A DNA stretch of 64,000 nt from Pleodorina starrii. Its lineage: Eukaryota; Chlorophyta; Chlorophyceae; Chlamydomonadales; Volvocaceae. Shown here in pieces: positions 60,460-64,000 of the stretch. Position numbers and translations under genes: made by a program. How positions within the stretch are numbered: the stretch's first letter is position 1; each line of letters opens with the position of its first letter. Under the pieces are notes generated by a model. The model ran no database searches. It worked only from the letters and a program-made list of their open reading frames with translations, and was not told where the DNA came from. The stretch is from NCBI GenBank assembly GCA_030267565.1, contig BRXU01000002.1, positions 62,001-126,000 of the forward strand, in the 5' to 3' direction.

Positions 60460-63377
60460 GTCGGACGTCCTCTAAACACAATATTAGTACTGGAAAATTG
60501 TCTGTGGAAAGGATAAATAACAATTCCTTGGTCGATGCTAGCAGCTGCGAGGATGCAAGTTATCGCTCCGAGAGGTAAGACGAGGTAATTTCTCTCCCAA
60601 TTGTACTACGTTGATTTTGTTACGAATGATACTGCCCAATGCCAGCGTTAAGATGTGGAAGAGCAGGTGAACTGACCAATGTACTGCACGGAGGTCCGCT
60701 TGTCGGAAGCTTCCTTGTCGCCTCTCCTGCCCTTAACCAATGAGATGATTATTCGTCGATGTGCCTTAGCTTATATGGCGTTTGTAAGGATGTCTCCGGT
60801 CTACCCCAAGCAAGCACGCCGTGCGAAGGAGTTCGACCTTGGCCCGTCGAGCGGTGAACCCGATACAAGAACAAGTCAAAATGCAATAAGTCAAGAGCTT
60901 ACTTACAGCTAGATATTAAATTGTAACTAGCGCTCTAATGAGAGGTGGTACGGGTACAAATGCGACCGACCGGGAAGTCGGGCGCAAATATGCAATCATG
61001 CAAAGAACACTTTTTATGTACACAATCTATACTTCGAATTTTTGTATAATGGTCATGGGCAGAGCGACCGGCTTCTTATGGAGTATGTAGCGCTGAACGG
61101 TTGTATTTGGCCATCGCATGGGGGCAGAGGCTAACTGCGGCAAAAGTACTGTTATTGTCACGTATAGGAGATTTGTGACGGACTTCGCAAAAAAAGGAAG
61201 GCAACATCCAGTACGCACCCCTAGGCTGCGGCGCCGCGCTACGTCGGTGGCATGCGGTGGCACAAATGCAACCTTGTATGAGATAACGTCTGATTAAAAT
61301 GGAATTGCTTGAAGCCATGAACTTTGGCGAAACGTTACAGGTGCGCGCTTCGGCCCGCCACCAGAACCTAAGTGGCTCGTGCGCGTTCACGCATCACGCA
61401 AACCTGCGATGGTCGCGGCGTCTCGAGGTGGAATGGGAAGCCATCCTCGTTTCGGTAGATTGAAACACCTTGTAAGGGAAATCGGGCGCCGTTACGGGTG
61501 AGGCAATGACTAATGTGTTTTCGTGGTGTGGCCGCGCATAGGCGCAACAGGGCGCAACACTCTCTTGACTCCTTCCAAGTCGCAGGCCCCAGACTCCACC
61601 AGCTCTCATAGTTGCGCTTTGTGTGAAAGGGCCTCGGAGGAAAGAAGCACAGATTACTCCGAGTTGAGAGACTGTTTTACACGGGGGAGGTTTTACACGG
61701 GGCAGTGGACAGGGGGCCGTTTTACAGTCCAGATTGCTCGCTGGCGGCAGGCACGCTGCCTATAACACCCACACGCTGCTATGCGGCGTGGGCTTGGTAT
61801 GCACTGGTATTACTTTTAGGTGCGCTGTGAAACGGTTTATTCTTGGGTGGGCAAGCCGAATTGCGGCTGCCCCGCGCATGTTGAGTTCTGTTACATACCC
61901 TGGGTTATCTCGACGGGAGTTTTGAGAGGCCTTTGGCTGCCAGTTGTTCCTGCTGTTGGTAGCACTTTCCACTGTACCGCTGTACGGTCTTCCGCTGTCC
62001 ACATACCAGCGAAGCGCGATACACGTGTGACCACTTGAAGTGGCGTGCCAAGGGATCGCGACGGCGGCGGGAACCCTTCAGTGGCCCCTGGGCCTCTCCC
62101 TCCCTGGACCCGGCGCCATCCTTGGCTGCGGGTCGCAAACCGAATATCTCGCCGTGGCATGTAAAACCTCCTTACTTCAGATGAGAAGAGAGCGAAGCCA
62201 GCACTAATTTCCTACAGTCCCAACTATGATGCCGAGCCGCTGTTGCAGAGGAGAGCTGTCCCTGCACCGCCTGTCCATTGGCACCGCCGGTGTCAACCAC
62301 CCGGCGCCATGCCCCCGCGAAGGGCAGCCCGGTTGTCCTGGTGCGGTTCCGCCAAACTTACTGTTGTATCACAAAGGGTTGCCCATGGGTGGATGTCAGG
62401 GAAGTCCCATGTTCGTCCATGAGATACTCCACTTGCCGCCTCTGTCTGGAAGGTCTTGACACCCCAATCAATATAGGATGCCAGCCCTTTTTGCTGCATT
62501 CGAAGATAGAAGCAATGGCTGAGTCAGTCCAACCCCATTGTGTCGTGTTCCCGCCGCTGGAAGACTTCGTTCTAGTGTGGTGGGCCTGGGCAGGCCTGGG
62601 TGGTCCCGCCCTGGCCGCCAACGCAGGCCAACGCTGAGGGTGCAGGCTGTGTTAGCAGTAGTCCCCGTGCGATGCAGCGGCAGCAGCTGGCGTTGTGCAT
62701 CGTGCGGAAGGTCATGTGGGAGGTCTGTGAAATAATATTGTACCCCAAGTGCTGTTAGCTGGTGACATGTACGGCAGGGTAGCTGTACGGTAATTCGCAG
62801 CTCTGTTCAGTTTTTTGCGTTGTAGCTGCATGTGAACTGCGTAACGTTTCTCATGGACACAATTACCGCGTTGTTAGCTAGCTCGTTTTCTTGCTCAAGA
62901 ATCTAGACGCACCTGGTAGCAGTTTACCCGTTATTCAATTTACTGCTTGCGAAAAAGTATACAACATGGGATCACGCGCTGTGGATAATTGCCCTGATAA
63001 GGTATAAGCTTCAGTTAGGTCCAATTGCAGCTTCGGCTGACAGCTGACGCCTAAAGGAGCTGCTCTCTGCAGGCGTCAGCCACAACAAACTGCGTGTACG
63101 TCTCAGAGACAGACGAACTTGGCGGCTACAAGTTTGTGGAGGCTGTCGGATTGTGGGTTGAAACGTCAGAAGCGATTTGATTGCTGTTCCTTGTAGTGAC
63201 TTGCTTTCGCTTTCCATCGCAGCGTCTTTTCGTTGCGGACGCATCCATTGGTCACTGATGGCTGTGTGGCGCTTAACAGCGTGCAGCGTCGGGTGAGGAG
63301 GGGGTGGGGAGATCGGCGGGCATCGGGCTCCCCCACCAGGGCCATAACGGCAGTCCGGCGGGTCGGCTTCCCCGCAG
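60460..63377. other. Region without recognised complete gene
   Basis: Holds the presumed promoter of the minus-strand SRCR gene next to 60460. A possible exon starts at 63074 (after CTCTGCAG; VYVSETDELGGYKF in phase 0) and could belong to the plus-strand gene at 63378, but no convincing donor was found. Short frames at 60679-60912 and 62278-62637 have no recognisable features. Confidence 0.35.
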
Positions 63378-63554
63378 ATCCTGCGGGTCTCTGCCAAGGA
63401 TAACCTGGATATGCGGGCATATCGGCCGCCAAAGGACCTCCCCAACGTGGGAATGGTGTACGGCAAAATCACGGGCATCCTGGACAAGGTACGGCCAGCG
63501 GAGCTGCAGGCGGAGGAGGTCATCCAGCGGCTAATCAAGACCTTCAAGGGCCAG
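63378..63554 (+). CDS. Unidentified protein, one internal exon of a gene leaving the window
   Basis: A 177-bp exon flanked by CCCCGCAG and GTGTGT, phase 0 at both ends, encoding 59 residues with clear protein character (PPKDLPNVGMVYGKITGIL, then VRPAELQAEEVIQRLIKTF). The next exon probably begins at 63992 after CTTCCACGCAG. The gene continues beyond the window and its start is not found. I do not recognise the family; the helical, charged C-terminal half suggests a scaffold-type protein. Confidence 0.6.
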
Positions 63555-64000
63555 GTGTGTCGGGTCTTGACATGCAGACGGGGCCCGGGTGGCTTATGCT
63601 CGGTGTCATTGCCACGGTGTACGCACTATGAGCCGGCCATGCGAAAGGCATGCTGAACTAACAACGGGGAGCATCGCATCCGCGGGGCGAGGGGGTCGTG
63701 TCGGACGGCGGGCACGAGACAGGCGGCAGGTGGCAGCAAGATGGGCGGTGGACTGCCGATAACTAACCTGGGCGATAGTGTGGGGTTCAGTTTTGTTCTG
63801 GCGAGGATGCGGGACACCAAATGACCAGCGACGGGATGCAGAGACGGGCTCGATGTGATGCAGCCGGCTAGGTCTATGGGGAGGGTGCCTCGGGAGGCGT
63901 ACGTCCACGCATGTACCAGCCAATAACATCCCCTTCAGCAGCCAGAACCAGCAAGCAGGCACGCCCTCCCGTTAAGCGCCCTTCCACGCAGCTCCTGCCG

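Noticed and set aside
61076..61390. Minus-strand 104-codon frame
   Set aside because: No conserved motif, no splice context, composition not protein-like.
62278..62637. Plus-strand 119-codon frame as a gene
   Set aside because: Cys/Trp-rich without recognisable domain, open on the opposite strand as well, no start or splice context. Left unannotated.

Overview
This window reads as nuclear DNA of a chlamydomonadalean (volvocine-type) green alga. It is GC-rich, its genes are cut into many short exons by GT-AG introns, TGTAA motifs sit downstream of most stop codons, proteins carry long Ala/Gly/Pro-rich insertions, and two genes encode secreted proteins with hydroxyproline-type proline-rich stretches. 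It is not bacterial. I derived exon boundaries by hand from GT/AG sites, reading-frame phase and family conservation. Every exon chain given below stays in frame, except for one part of UTP20 that I flag.

Left part (1-36.6 kb): a dense housekeeping block. It holds the 3' part of a cyclophilin-type prolyl isomerase (+, 169-1432), the anaphase-promoting complex subunit APC2 (+, 3043-10986), the V-type H+-ATPase catalytic subunit A (-, 16219-11975) and a very large UTP20 gene of the small-subunit processome (-, 36613-17914). APC2 and V-ATPase A converge, and their predicted 3' UTRs overlap. UTP20 introns carry a family of about 100-bp repeats resembling introner or MITE elements, plus a second pair of 78-bp repeats.

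Middle part (36.6-49.4 kb): repeat-rich and gene-poor. A 1565-bp element with perfect 22-bp terminal inverted repeats and a 3-bp target duplication comes first. An approximately 7.5-kb satellite with a 19-bp unit and 2.1-2.2-kb higher-order structure follows. Two elements are inserted in the satellite: a 408-bp hAT-type MITE with a perfect 8-bp target duplication, and a 282-bp solo LTR of Ty1/copia type. Beyond it lie a decayed copy of the first exon and promoter of the neighbouring gene, and a Ty3/gypsy integrase remnant.

Right part (49.4-60.5 kb): two convergent paralogous genes for secreted or cell-surface proteins. Each has a signal peptide, a proline-rich stalk and a cysteine-bearing SRCR-like C-terminal module. 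The second also has a complete six-cysteine SRCR domain. The stalks expanded independently: a 12-residue PKPADAPKPAAS-type repeat in one and a PPSPKPPSP type in the other. From 60.5 kb to the end there is little recognisable sequence except one clear coding exon, at 63378-63554, of a gene that leaves the window.
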